Shown piece after piece: positions 45,831 to 53,678 of a stretch of DNA of 64,000 nucleotides. Origin of the DNA: Pelotomaculum sp. UBA1371. GTDB taxonomy: Bacteria > Bacillota > Desulfotomaculia > Desulfotomaculales > Pelotomaculaceae. Under the pieces are notes generated by a model. That model was not told the origin of the DNA, did no database searches, and saw nothing but the letters and a program-made list of their open reading frames with translations. A program made the translations under genes and the position numbers. How positions within the stretch are numbered: position 1 is the first letter of the stretch; every line of letters begins with the position of its first letter. The stretch covers positions 30,742 through 94,741 of the forward strand of contig DBRJ01000004.1 of the NCBI GenBank assembly GCA_002305915.1, in the 5' to 3' direction.

Positions 45831-47018
45831 ATGTCTTGGAGAAAAAGCTGGCTCTTTTTCTTCCTGTTTGTTTTTTTCCTTGGTTTTGCGCCGGGACATG
45901 GGGCCTGGGCGGCTCCGGAGCCGGAAAAGGCAAAGGAAGAAAGCACAATTAAAGCTCCCGGTGCACCGGAGACCACAGCTGAAGCAGCTGTGGTTATGGA
46001 GCCGGTCACCGGCAGAATTATTTATGAAAAAGAAGCGCATAAGCGGCTGCCCATGGCCAGCGTTACAAAACTTATGACCCTCCTGCTTGCTACGGAAGCA
46101 GTTGAAGAAGGAAGTTTTAAACTGTCCGACAGCGTTATCACCAGTGAAAATGCCTGGGAAATGGGCGGCTCGCAGATTTATCTGGAACCGGGTGAAGAAA
46201 TGAGTCTGTGGGAATTACTGCTGGCCATCGGCCTGCAGTCGGCCAATGACGCCAGTGTAGCTGTAGCCGAGCACATTGCCGGGAGTGAAGAAGCCTTTGT
46301 TCAGGACATGAATGATAGAGCAAAGGAACTTGGCCTGACGGACACTAATTTCGTAAATTGTCACGGGCTCACTGCAGAAAATCATTATACCAGCGCTTAT
46401 GATCTGGCCATGATCTTGAGGGAGGGGCTTAATAACCAGCTCTTCCGGAAGATTACCGCCATGAAGGAATACGACCTGCGTGGTGGCGCCTTTAAACTCT
46501 GGAATACCAACAAACTGCTCTGGTGGTACAACGGCGCAGATGCCGGCAAAACCGGGTGGACAGAAGCCGCGAAATACTGCCTTGCTTCTTCAGCTGAAAG
46601 GGATGGCTTGAGATTAATTTGCGTGGTTCTTGGGACCGAGGAACCCCAAAGTCATTTCCGGGAGTCCACGAAACTCTATGATTTTGGCTTTGCCCGCTTC
46701 AGGGCTGTGAATATTGCCGACCGGGGAGCAAAAGTAAGTACCGTCAAGGTGGGCAAGGGTTTGGCAGAAACCGTTGATGCCCTGACCATAGACAAGGTCA
46801 GCATTATAGTTCCCAGGGGTGCAGAAAAAGGATTCGAACCCAGAATTGAAGTGCCGGATTTTATTAACGCACCGGTGGTAAAAGGGCAGGAAATCGGATC
46901 TTACATTGTAACAAAGGAAGGGCAGGAAGTACTCAGAGTTAAACTGGTAGCCGGACAGGATGTACCAAAGTCAAATATTCTTCATCAAATGAAAAGAGTA
47001 ATCGACAGCGTCTATTAG
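45831..47018 (+). CDS. dacF: D-alanyl-D-alanine carboxypeptidase DacF
   Basis: 395 residues from ATG 45831, behind ACGGAGGT. A signal peptide (about 1-28, ending GAWAAP) is followed by the penicillin-binding domain. SxxK is Ser77-Lys80 in PMASVTKLMTLL, SxN is in GLQSANDASVAVAEHI, and KTG is in DAGKTGWTEAA. The C-terminal PBP5-like beta domain is at 300-380, and the end is an amphipathic helix. It trims peptidoglycan peptides in the spore. It lies directly ahead of spoIIAA, as in Bacillus and Clostridium. Confidence 0.94.
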   Translation: MSWRKSWLFFFLFVFFLGFAPGHGAWAAPEPEKAKEESTIKAPGAPETTAEAAVVMEPVTGRIIYEKEAHKRLPMASVTKLMTLLLATEAVEEGSFKLSDSVITSENAWEMGGSQIYLEPGEEMSLWELLLAIGLQSANDASVAVAEHIAGSEEAFVQDMNDRAKELGLTDTNFVNCHGLTAENHYTSAYDLAMILREGLNNQLFRKITAMKEYDLRGGAFKLWNTNKLLWWYNGADAGKTGWTEAAKYCLASSAERDGLRLICVVLGTEEPQSHFRESTKLYDFGFARFRAVNIADRGAKVSTVKVGKGLAETVDALTIDKVSIIVPRGAEKGFEPRIEVPDFINAPVVKGQEIGSYIVTKEGQEVLRVKLVAGQDVPKSNILHQMKRVIDSVY

Positions 47019-47131
47019 CCATCAAGTACTGAAATATAAAAAAACCGTTTTGCGGGAAAAAGGCCGCAGCAAGGCTTTCCTGCATGAAAGGAACTGCGAT
47101 TAATATAAACAGGCTCAACTGCGGGACCGGG

Positions 47132-47201
47132 ACAACAGCCTCTTTAAGTGTTGTTCAGGTCAAGGACCGCTGTACCTGTTGTTTTTTTTTGCGGCTGTTG
47201 T
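47132..47201 (+). terminator. Terminator and nested hairpins ahead of spoIIAA
   Basis: CAGGT (47156-47160) pairs with ACCTG (47174-47178), followed closely by a run of nine T (47182-47190). ACAACAGCC (47132-47140) can pair either with TGTTGT (47149-47154) or with GGCTGTTGT (47193-47201), on the far side of the T-run. It should reduce read-through from dacF into spoIIAA. Confidence 0.6.
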
Positions 47202-47222
47202 AAAGGATTAATTCCTGCAAGC

Positions 47223-47251
47223 TTGCCTTTTTTCCATATATTTGGTAAGAT
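47223..47251 (+). promoter_or_regulatory. Candidate vegetative promoter for the spoIIA genes
   Basis: TTGCCT (47223-47228), 17 bases, TAAGAT (47246-47251). Both hexamers match four of six positions. I looked for a sigma-H promoter here, expected for spoIIA, and found none. Confidence 0.3.
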
Positions 47252-47288
47252 TTAGCAGGATGGATGAACAATTAACTAGAGGGAAAGG

Positions 47289-47648
47289 ATGACGCCTGTG
47301 CTCTTAGATCTTGAAATAAAGCAGGAAACACTCTTCATCAGGCTAAGGGGGGAACTGGATCTTGGCGCTGCCGACCATCTTCGCAACGCCCTTGAGCAGG
47401 CCCTGGACCGGGAACCGATCATAAACCTGGTTTTTAACCTGGCCGGGGTGAGTTTTATCGACAGTTCAGGTCTGGGAGTCCTGCTGGGCCGCTACAAACG
47501 GGTGTCAAAAAACGGCGGTAAAGTTATGCTTGTTTCTCCACAACCCCAGGTACGCAGAATTTTGGAATTATCCGGACTCTTCAGGATTATGGATGAATTG
47601 TCAAGCGAGTCCGAAGCATTGGTGAAACCGGTTAGGGAGGGGCTTTAA
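47289..47648 (+). CDS. spoIIAA: Anti-sigma F factor antagonist SpoIIAA
   Basis: 119 residues, a STAS-domain protein. The phosphorylatable serine lies in VSFIDSSGLGVLLGRYKRV (Ser59/Ser60). When dephosphorylated by SpoIIE it displaces sigma-F from SpoIIAB. The ATG at 47289 has GAGGGAAAGG upstream. The gene abuts spoIIAB with no gap. Confidence 0.95.
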   Translation: MTPVLLDLEIKQETLFIRLRGELDLGAADHLRNALEQALDREPIINLVFNLAGVSFIDSSGLGVLLGRYKRVSKNGGKVMLVSPQPQVRRILELSGLFRIMDELSSESEALVKPVREGL

Positions 47649-48098
47649 GTGAAATATATTAACCAGATGAAACTGGAATTTTTAAGCATTCCGGCCAACG
47701 TAGCTTTCGCCAGGGTGACGGTGGCGGCATTTGCCTCCCAGCTTGACTTTACCCTTTCCGACCTGGAGGAAATCAAAGTAGCCGTTTCCGAAGCGGTGGG
47801 CAATTCCATCATTCACGGTTACAGGAATCTTCCAGACCGGTTAATCAGGATCCAGGCCGCTTTAACCACTGACAGCCTGGAATTAAGAATAGAAGACGAC
47901 GGCAGGGGCATTAAAGATATTAAAAAAGCCCTTGAACCGGCATTTTCCACAGATTCCGAACGTCTCGGCCTGGGCTTTGTGTTTATGCAGTCTTTTATGG
48001 ACAGCTTTCAGGTGGACTCTACCCCTGGACACGGGACAAAAGTCATCATGAGCAAGCGGGCCGGCTCCGGAACGGCCCCCTTTAATCCGGAGCAGTAG
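47649..48098 (+). CDS. spoIIAB: Anti-sigma F factor / serine kinase SpoIIAB
   Basis: 149 residues with a GHKL ATPase fold. The N-box is EIKVAVSEAVGNSIIHGYRN, G1 is IEDDGRGIKDIKKAL, and a lid with SERLGLGFVFMQSFMD follows. It binds sigma-F and phosphorylates SpoIIAA. The GTG start directly follows the spoIIAA stop, with GGGAGGGG upstream. The C-terminal tail is slightly extended. Confidence 0.95.
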   Translation: MKYINQMKLEFLSIPANVAFARVTVAAFASQLDFTLSDLEEIKVAVSEAVGNSIIHGYRNLPDRLIRIQAALTTDSLELRIEDDGRGIKDIKKALEPAFSTDSERLGLGFVFMQSFMDSFQVDSTPGHGTKVIMSKRAGSGTAPFNPEQ

Positions 48099-48115
48099 TT
48101 AGGGAGATGAAAAAA

Positions 48116-48889
48116 ATGAGCAGCAGGTTGGTTGATATGAACCTGCCCCGCTTTCCGCTGTTGAAAGACCCCGAAATTAAAGAACTGCTGAAAAAAGCCA
48201 AGGCGGGAGATGGTTTGGCCAGGGATAAGCTGGTTAACTGCAACTTAAAACTGGTGTTCAATCTTGTTAAACGGTTTCAAAACCGCGGTTATGAGCTGGA
48301 AGATCTTTTCCAGATAGGCTGTATTGGTTTGATGAAGGCCATTGATAAATTTGACCTTAATTATGACGTAAAGTTTTCAACTTACGCCGTGCCGATGATA
48401 GTGGGCGAGATCCGGAGATTTCTAAGGGATGATAACCCGGTGAAGGTCAGCCGCTCGGTTAAGGAACTTGCTTATAAAATTCAGCAGGTCCGGGAAATCC
48501 TGACGGCGCGGCTGGGCAGGGAACCATCCGTGGGGGAGATAGCTGCAGAACTCTCCCTGAACCGGGAGGAAGTGGTGAATGCTCTGGAAGCGGCCCAGGC
48601 GCCCACTTCTATCTATGAAACTCTTCATCAGGACGATGGAGATCCCATTTATCTCCTGGACCAGCTTAAAGGTGAAGAAGAAGGAGATCTTCCGTGGCTG
48701 GAAAGCATCTCGATTAATGAGATCCTGCAAAAGCTCCCGGAGAGGGACCGGTTAATAATTATCTGGCGTTTCTTTGAGGATAAAACTCAATCGGTTATCG
48801 CGGCCAGACTGGGGCTGTCCCAGGTTCAGGTATCCCGGCTGGAGAGACAGGCCCTGATTAAAATCAAGTCATTAATGGAAAACGGTTAA
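48116..48889 (+). CDS. sigF: RNA polymerase sigma-F factor
   Basis: 257 residues. It is the first forespore-specific sigma factor. Region 2 is seen in YELEDLFQIGCIGLMKAIDK and VKFSTYAVPMIVGEIRRFLR, region 3 around GREPSVGEIAAELSLNREEV, and region 4 in QSVIAARLGLSQVQVSRLER. I start at ATG 48116 because AGGGAG (48101-48106) is nine bases upstream; the ATG at 48107 abuts it. Alternative name spoIIAC. Confidence 0.95.
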   Translation: MSSRLVDMNLPRFPLLKDPEIKELLKKAKAGDGLARDKLVNCNLKLVFNLVKRFQNRGYELEDLFQIGCIGLMKAIDKFDLNYDVKFSTYAVPMIVGEIRRFLRDDNPVKVSRSVKELAYKIQQVREILTARLGREPSVGEIAAELSLNREEVVNALEAAQAPTSIYETLHQDDGDPIYLLDQLKGEEEGDLPWLESISINEILQKLPERDRLIIIWRFFEDKTQSVIAARLGLSQVQVSRLERQALIKIKSLMENG

Positions 48890-48894
48890 GCATT

Positions 48895-48921
48895 AAAGCC
48901 CGGAGCAGGGCTTTTATTTTT
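48895..48921 (+). terminator. Rho-independent terminator after sigF
   Basis: AAAGCCC (48895-48901) pairs with GGGCTTT (48908-48914), followed by TATTTTTG. It starts six bases after the sigF stop and separates sigF from the dodecin gene. Confidence 0.85.
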
Positions 48922-48997
48922 GCAAGACCGAAATTGGTATAAAAAACCGATTCAGATGCATAATAAAGACACTTGAACACCAAAGGAGGTATGTGGG

Positions 48998-49192
48998 GTG
49001 CACGTAAAAGTATCCGAACTTGTAGGGGAATCTCCAGATAGCTGGAAGGGCGCTGTACAGTCGGCCATATCCGAGGCGTCACGCTCAATGAAAAACATTG
49101 TTGCCGTTGAGATTGTAAATTTCACTGCCAATGTGGAAAACGGGCGGCTGGTGGAGTATAAAGCCAACGTAAAAATCGCCCATACAGAATAA
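48998..49192 (+). CDS. Dodecin family flavin-binding protein
   Basis: 64 residues from a GTG behind AAAGGAGGT. VSELVGESPDSWKGAVQSAI, SRSMKNIVAVEIVNFTANVE and YKANVKIAH are the dodecin pattern: one helix packed on a three-stranded sheet that builds a hollow dodecamer storing flavins. It stands alone between two terminators, in the place where spoVAA-AD genes are found in many relatives. Confidence 0.92.
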   Translation: MHVKVSELVGESPDSWKGAVQSAISEASRSMKNIVAVEIVNFTANVENGRLVEYKANVKIAHTE

Positions 49193-49204
49193 TAGTAATG
49201 CTGA

Positions 49205-49230
49205 AGGGACACCTTTTAGGTGTCCTTTTT
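49205..49230 (+). terminator. Rho-independent terminator after dodecin gene
   Basis: GGACACCT (49207-49214) pairs perfectly with AGGTGTCC (49218-49225), loop TTT, then five T. Confidence 0.95.
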
Positions 49231-49374
49231 GCATTGCTATAAAACCAAAACACCTCATTTGCATAATGTCCCGGGGGCAGGGAAAGGATAAAATTCGAGG
49301 CTGACTGATAGCGGCTGTGTTCACAGATAAACAGGCGCCTTCGGCGCAACCGGTCTTTTCAAGGGGGTTAAAAT

Positions 49375-49980
49375 ATGGGAGACGGGCTGGATCATAAGCG
49401 CAGGGTGATCCTCGTCACCGATGGAGACCGGATTGCTCAAAGGGCGGTAGAAATCGCCGCCCGCAATGTGGGGGCCCGCTGTATCTCCCGCTCGGCGGGC
49501 AACCCCACCAGGCAATCCGGCCGGGAACTGGTTAAACTGATTAAGGAAGCGCCCCTGGACCCGGTAGTTGTAATGCTGGATGACAGGGGCTTTAACGGTC
49601 CCGGAAGGGGCGAGTCGGCTCTGGCTTACATAGCCGGCCACCCCGATATCCAGGTCCTCGGCGTCCTGGCAGTAGCATCCAATACCGAAACGGCCTGTGG
49701 CTGCAGGGTGAATGCATCGGTTACCAAAACCGGCGAGGTGATCGGGGGTCCCGTTAACAAGTGGGGTCTGCCTGAACAGGACTTGCTCAAAGGTGATACA
49801 ACGGAGGTTATTGACAGTCTGAAGATCCCCTTTGTTATCGGCATCGGCGATATCGGCAAAATGGACCGGGCAGACGCTGCTGATAGGGGGGCGCCGCTGA
49901 CGACGAAAGCTTTTCAAACCATTCTGGAAAGGAGCGGTTTCAATGTGGTGGGGCAAAAAAAACAAGAAAACTCCCGGTGA
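49375..49980 (+). CDS. spoVAE: Stage V sporulation protein AE (SpoVAEa type)
   Basis: 201 residues, soluble. RRVILVTDGDRIAQRAVEIA, CISRSAGNPTRQSGRELVKL and VVMLDDRGFNGPGRGESALA are typical of the SpoVAEa family found in the spoVA operon. The ATG at 49375 follows an AAGGGGGTTAAAAT sequence. Its role is unclear even in B. subtilis. The last 38 bases overlap the spoVAF start. I looked for a sigma-G promoter in 49231-49374 and saw none that fits. Confidence 0.9.
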   Translation: MGDGLDHKRRVILVTDGDRIAQRAVEIAARNVGARCISRSAGNPTRQSGRELVKLIKEAPLDPVVVMLDDRGFNGPGRGESALAYIAGHPDIQVLGVLAVASNTETACGCRVNASVTKTGEVIGGPVNKWGLPEQDLLKGDTTEVIDSLKIPFVIGIGDIGKMDRADAADRGAPLTTKAFQTILERSGFNVVGQKKQENSR

Positions 49981-51487
49981 AGCTCCGGATAAAACTAAGA
50001 TTAAGACCAATCTGGAGGAAAACATCAAAGAACTGGATGCAGAAATGGGCATCAAAAAAAGTTTCGACCTCCTGACCAGGGAACTATCAATTGGCGGAAC
50101 AAAAGTCACGCTTTTATTTATAGACGGGCTGACCAACGACCAGGTTGTCACCCTGGTCCTCCAGAACCTGACGCGCCTGGAAAGGGCTGAAATTCTGCCT
50201 GACGCCCTGAAAAAACTTTTTAACACCCACCTGGGTTATACTGAACTGGAAGAAGTCCAGTACCTGGAGGACATCGTCGACAAGATTCTGGCCGGACCAA
50301 TGGCCATCCTGGTGGACGGTTCGGATCAGGCGTTGATTCTGGATGCCAGAACCTACCCCGTCCGCAATCCCGAAGAGCCGGATCTGGAAAGGGTGGTGCG
50401 GGGATCCAGGGACGGATTTGTGGAAACACTTGTTTTTAACACGGCTCTGATCCGAAGGCGGATCAGGGATCCCAAGCTGAGAATGGAGTATCTCCAGGTG
50501 GGCACCCGTTCCAAGTCCGATGTGGTTGTCTGTTATATCGAAGATATCGCCAACCCCGATCTGGTTAAGAACATCAAGGGAAAGATTGAATACATCAAAA
50601 TTGACGGGATTCCCATGGCGGAAAAGTCCGTAGAAGAACTGATTACACCGGGTTCATTCTGGAACCCCTTTCCCAGGGTCCGCTACACGGAACGCCCGGA
50701 TGTAGCCGCCATGCACCTCCTGGAAGGACATGTGCTGGTGCTGGTGGATACTTCACCCAGCGTAATCATCGCTCCTGCAACTTATTTCCACCACCTTCAG
50801 CACGCGGAGGAATACAGGCAAAACCCCACCATAGGCGCCTACCTGCGCTGGGTTCGTTATATCGGTGTGGCTGCTTCCATCTTCCTGCTGCCGCTGTGGT
50901 TTCTCTTTGCCGAAAACCCTGAACTGCTGCCGCCCTGGCTGGCCTTCATCGGACCCAAGGAACCCGGTGAGGTGCCCCTGATCATCCAGTTTTTCCTGGC
51001 GGAGATTGCCGTGGATATGATCCGCCTGGCCACCATCCATACGCCTGCGGCCCTGGCCACAGCCACGGGCATTATTGCAGCCCTGCTTATTGGTGAACTG
51101 GCTACCACTGTCGGTCTTTTCGCCCAGGAGGTGGTCCTTTATGTTGCTGTAGTGGCCATCGGGACTTTCTTGACCCCCAGTATCGAACTGTCCAACGCCA
51201 ACCGTCTGGTAAGAATCGGACTTCTGGCCTTGACTGCGCTGTTCCGCCTGCCGGGTTTTGTGGCCGGTACGACTTTCACCTTTGTTGCCCTTGCTTTTAT
51301 GAGATCCTTCGGTGTTCCCTACCTGTGGCCGCTGATCCCCCTTAACTTGAAGGCCCTGGCAGGAATCATCGTCCGGACTCCTGTACCTGTCCGGAATACG
51401 CGGCCCAGCATATTGAAACCCCTGGATGCAACCCGTCAGATCGTTGCAGCCCCGGCCCGCAAGCCCGGGAAAAAACCGGGGAAGTGA
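49943..51487 (+). CDS. spoVAF: Spore germination protein SpoVAF (GerA family)
   Basis: 514 residues. A long soluble N-terminal domain (to about 300, with SDVVVCYIEDIANPDLV and FPRVRYTERPDVAAMHLLEG) is followed by four or five membrane helices. This is the GerA A-subunit fold, as in SpoVAF. It sits in the spore inner membrane and works with SpoVA channel proteins during germination. AAAGGAGCGG precedes the ATG. The basic tail (ARKPGKKPGK) is short. Confidence 0.93.
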   Translation: MWWGKKNKKTPGEAPDKTKIKTNLEENIKELDAEMGIKKSFDLLTRELSIGGTKVTLLFIDGLTNDQVVTLVLQNLTRLERAEILPDALKKLFNTHLGYTELEEVQYLEDIVDKILAGPMAILVDGSDQALILDARTYPVRNPEEPDLERVVRGSRDGFVETLVFNTALIRRRIRDPKLRMEYLQVGTRSKSDVVVCYIEDIANPDLVKNIKGKIEYIKIDGIPMAEKSVEELITPGSFWNPFPRVRYTERPDVAAMHLLEGHVLVLVDTSPSVIIAPATYFHHLQHAEEYRQNPTIGAYLRWVRYIGVAASIFLLPLWFLFAENPELLPPWLAFIGPKEPGEVPLIIQFFLAEIAVDMIRLATIHTPAALATATGIIAALLIGELATTVGLFAQEVVLYVAVVAIGTFLTPSIELSNANRLVRIGLLALTALFRLPGFVAGTTFTFVALAFMRSFGVPYLWPLIPLNLKALAGIIVRTPVPVRNTRPSILKPLDATRQIVAAPARKPGKKPGK

Positions 51488-51574
51488 ATGCCGGACTTTT
51501 TTGCAGAACAGACCGGCTAGAAAATCCGGTTTTTGCCCATAATAAAAAGTAGCTGTCTGCGAGGAGCGATGCCA

Positions 51575-52561
51575 ATGCCCGTAAAAGTCGGGATCCCTAG
51601 GGCCTTGCTTTATTACTATTATTATCCCTTATGGAAAACATTTTTTGAAGGGCTAGGGGCTCAAGTTATCCTTTCATCTCCCTCAACAAAAGGGATTTTA
51701 ACAGATGGATTAAGATTTGCAGTGGACGAAATTTGCCTGCCGGTCAAGCTGGCCTTCGGTCATGTTCTGGATTTGATTGGAAAGGTTGATTACATTTTTT
51801 TGCCCAGGCTGATCAGCATCAGAAGGAATGAATATATTTGCCCTAAATTTCTGGGACTTCCCGACATGGTTCGCCGGCTGGCGGGAATCCCTCCATTAAT
51901 TGACGTCAACGTTAACAGGTACAGGGGTGATAATGAGCTTTGCCAGGTAATTAAAGAAGTGGGGCGGCTATTTACCCGTAATAACTTTAAAATTTGGCTG
52001 ACCTGCCGCCGCTCGCTGAAAGTGCAAAAGCATTATTTCAGACTGCTGCAACTCGGTCTGATGCCCGCAGAGGCCCTGGCCGTCCTGGAAAACAGGGTAA
52101 AAAACGAGCCCTTGGCCGCCCCTGGAAAAATCACCGTGGCCCTGCTGGGACACCCCTATAACATCTACGATCCCTTCATCAACATGAACATAATCGGACG
52201 GCTCAGAGCCATGGGCGCAAATGTAATAACCGCCGAAAACCTGCAGGAACAAACAGTGGTAAGCTATGCCGCCAGGCTGCCGAAAAAACTCTTCTGGACC
52301 CTGGGCCAGCGCATGATCGGGGCAGCTCTGCATTACCTGGAACGTTCCGATGTAAACGGGATGATCCATGTAGCTGCTTTCGGCTGCGGTCCCGACTCCA
52401 TGACCGGAGAACTTATTGAGCGCAGGGCGCGCGCCGCAGGTATGCCGTTTCTCAACCTGACCCTGGATGAACATACAGGAGAGGCTGGAATTATTACCAG
52501 GCTGGAGGCTTTTTTAGATATGGTCCGCTGGAAAACGGCGGGGACTGTTGAGGTCATCTAA
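51575..52561 (+). CDS. Acyl-CoA dehydratase activase-related protein, first of pair
   Basis: 328 residues from ATG 51575, eight bases after GAGGAG. KVGIPRALLYYYYYPLWKTF, VDEICLPVKLAFGHVLDL and NEYICPKFLGLPDMVRR are seen in the family often called CoA protein activase or DUF2229-related, distant relatives of 2-hydroxyacyl-CoA dehydratase subunits. The C-terminal AAFGCGPDSMTGELIERRAR and LDEHTGEAGIITRLEAFLD are the conserved end. Single Cys residues in these motifs may hold an iron-sulfur cluster. It is followed by a paralogous protein and an activase ATPase. The reaction is unknown. Confidence 0.8.
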   Translation: MPVKVGIPRALLYYYYYPLWKTFFEGLGAQVILSSPSTKGILTDGLRFAVDEICLPVKLAFGHVLDLIGKVDYIFLPRLISIRRNEYICPKFLGLPDMVRRLAGIPPLIDVNVNRYRGDNELCQVIKEVGRLFTRNNFKIWLTCRRSLKVQKHYFRLLQLGLMPAEALAVLENRVKNEPLAAPGKITVALLGHPYNIYDPFINMNIIGRLRAMGANVITAENLQEQTVVSYAARLPKKLFWTLGQRMIGAALHYLERSDVNGMIHVAAFGCGPDSMTGELIERRARAAGMPFLNLTLDEHTGEAGIITRLEAFLDMVRWKTAGTVEVI

Positions 52562-52583
52562 TTCTCCGCTAGGGGGGCTTTTC

Positions 52584-53678
52584 ATGCGCGTAACCTTTCC
52601 CCATATGGGCAGCCTGTATATTCCCTTGACAGCTCTGTTGCAAACCCTTGGTGTGGAGGTGGTGGTACCACCTCCCTCCAGCAAAAGAACCCTGACCCTG
52701 GGGTCAAAATACGGTCCTGAGTTTGCCTGCCTGCCCTTAAAGCTTAACCTCGGTAATTTTATCGAAGCTTCTGAACTGGGAGCTGATACCGTTGTCATGG
52801 CCGGAGGCTGCGGCCCCTGCCGCTTTGGCTATTATGCCCAGATTGAACAGGCCATCTTAAAAGATCTGGGCTACGAGCTGCAGTTCATTGTCCTCGAACC
52901 CCCGGAACGCCATATCTCCGAATTGCTTACAAAAATCAGGCATATTGCCGGGCGGAGTTCCTGGTGGCAGATTGTTCAGGCCATCCGCTTCGGCTACCGG
53001 AAAGCGCTGGCGGTGGATGAAATCGAAAGGTCGGCCTTGTTTTCCCGGCCCCGGGAAAAAGTACCCGGCTCCACAGATGATGCCTTACGCAGAGCCCTGG
53101 AAATGATCCGCAATGCCGCAACCCCCGGGGAACTTCCTGCTGCCCGGGAATATGCCCTGGCGCTTATGGATGAAGTAGCTGTGGACATAAACCGGCCGGT
53201 CTTGAAGGTTGGAGTTGTAGGAGAGATTTATACCCTGCTGGAACCCTTCGCCAATCTATACCTGGAAAGACACCTGGGAAAACTGGGCGTCGAGGTTGAC
53301 CGTTCCATCTATTTGAGCGGCTGGGTCAATGAACATCTATTTTACGGACTGGCCAGGGGCATAGGATCAGGCAAAAAAGCCCGTGAGGCATCATCTCCCT
53401 ACCTGCGGCACTTCGTCGGCGGGCACGGCCAGGAAACCATCGGAGAAGCGGTTCTGTATGCCCGGCGCGGGTATGACGGCATCATCCAGGTCTTTCCCTT
53501 TACCTGCATGCCTGAGATTGTAGCTGAAAGCATTCTGCCGGATATAAGTAAAGACTATGGTACACATTCCCTGACCTTGATTATGGACGAGAACACCGGT
53601 GAAGCAGGCATGGTTACCCGCCTGGAAGCTTTTACAGACTTACTGGCGCGTAAAAAGGAAACAAAGGAGGCCCTTTGA
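52584..53678 (+). CDS. Acyl-CoA dehydratase activase-related protein, second of pair
   Basis: 364 residues from ATG 52584, behind AGGGGGG. MRVTFPHMGSLYIPLTALLQ, FACLPLKLNLGNFIEASELG, MAGGCGPCRFGYYAQIEQ and the C-terminal FPFTCMPEIVAESILPDIS with DENTGEAGMVTRLEAFTDLL mark the same superfamily as the gene before it. Four to five Cys in conserved motifs suggest an iron-sulfur cluster. It overlaps the activase gene by four bases, implying a complex. The function is not known. Confidence 0.82.
   Translation: MRVTFPHMGSLYIPLTALLQTLGVEVVVPPPSSKRTLTLGSKYGPEFACLPLKLNLGNFIEASELGADTVVMAGGCGPCRFGYYAQIEQAILKDLGYELQFIVLEPPERHISELLTKIRHIAGRSSWWQIVQAIRFGYRKALAVDEIERSALFSRPREKVPGSTDDALRRALEMIRNAATPGELPAAREYALALMDEVAVDINRPVLKVGVVGEIYTLLEPFANLYLERHLGKLGVEVDRSIYLSGWVNEHLFYGLARGIGSGKKAREASSPYLRHFVGGHGQETIGEAVLYARRGYDGIIQVFPFTCMPEIVAESILPDISKDYGTHSLTLIMDENTGEAGMVTRLEAFTDLLARKKETKEAL

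Noticed and set aside
46995..47290. Sigma-H promoter for the spoIIA operon
   Set aside because: AGGATTA-like -35 sequences occur, but no GAAT -10 follows at 11-13 bases.
49321..50226. 301-codon reading frame on the minus strand
   Set aside because: It is antisense to spoVAE and spoVAF, which are clear family members. Its translation is arginine- and proline-rich without any recognisable motif.
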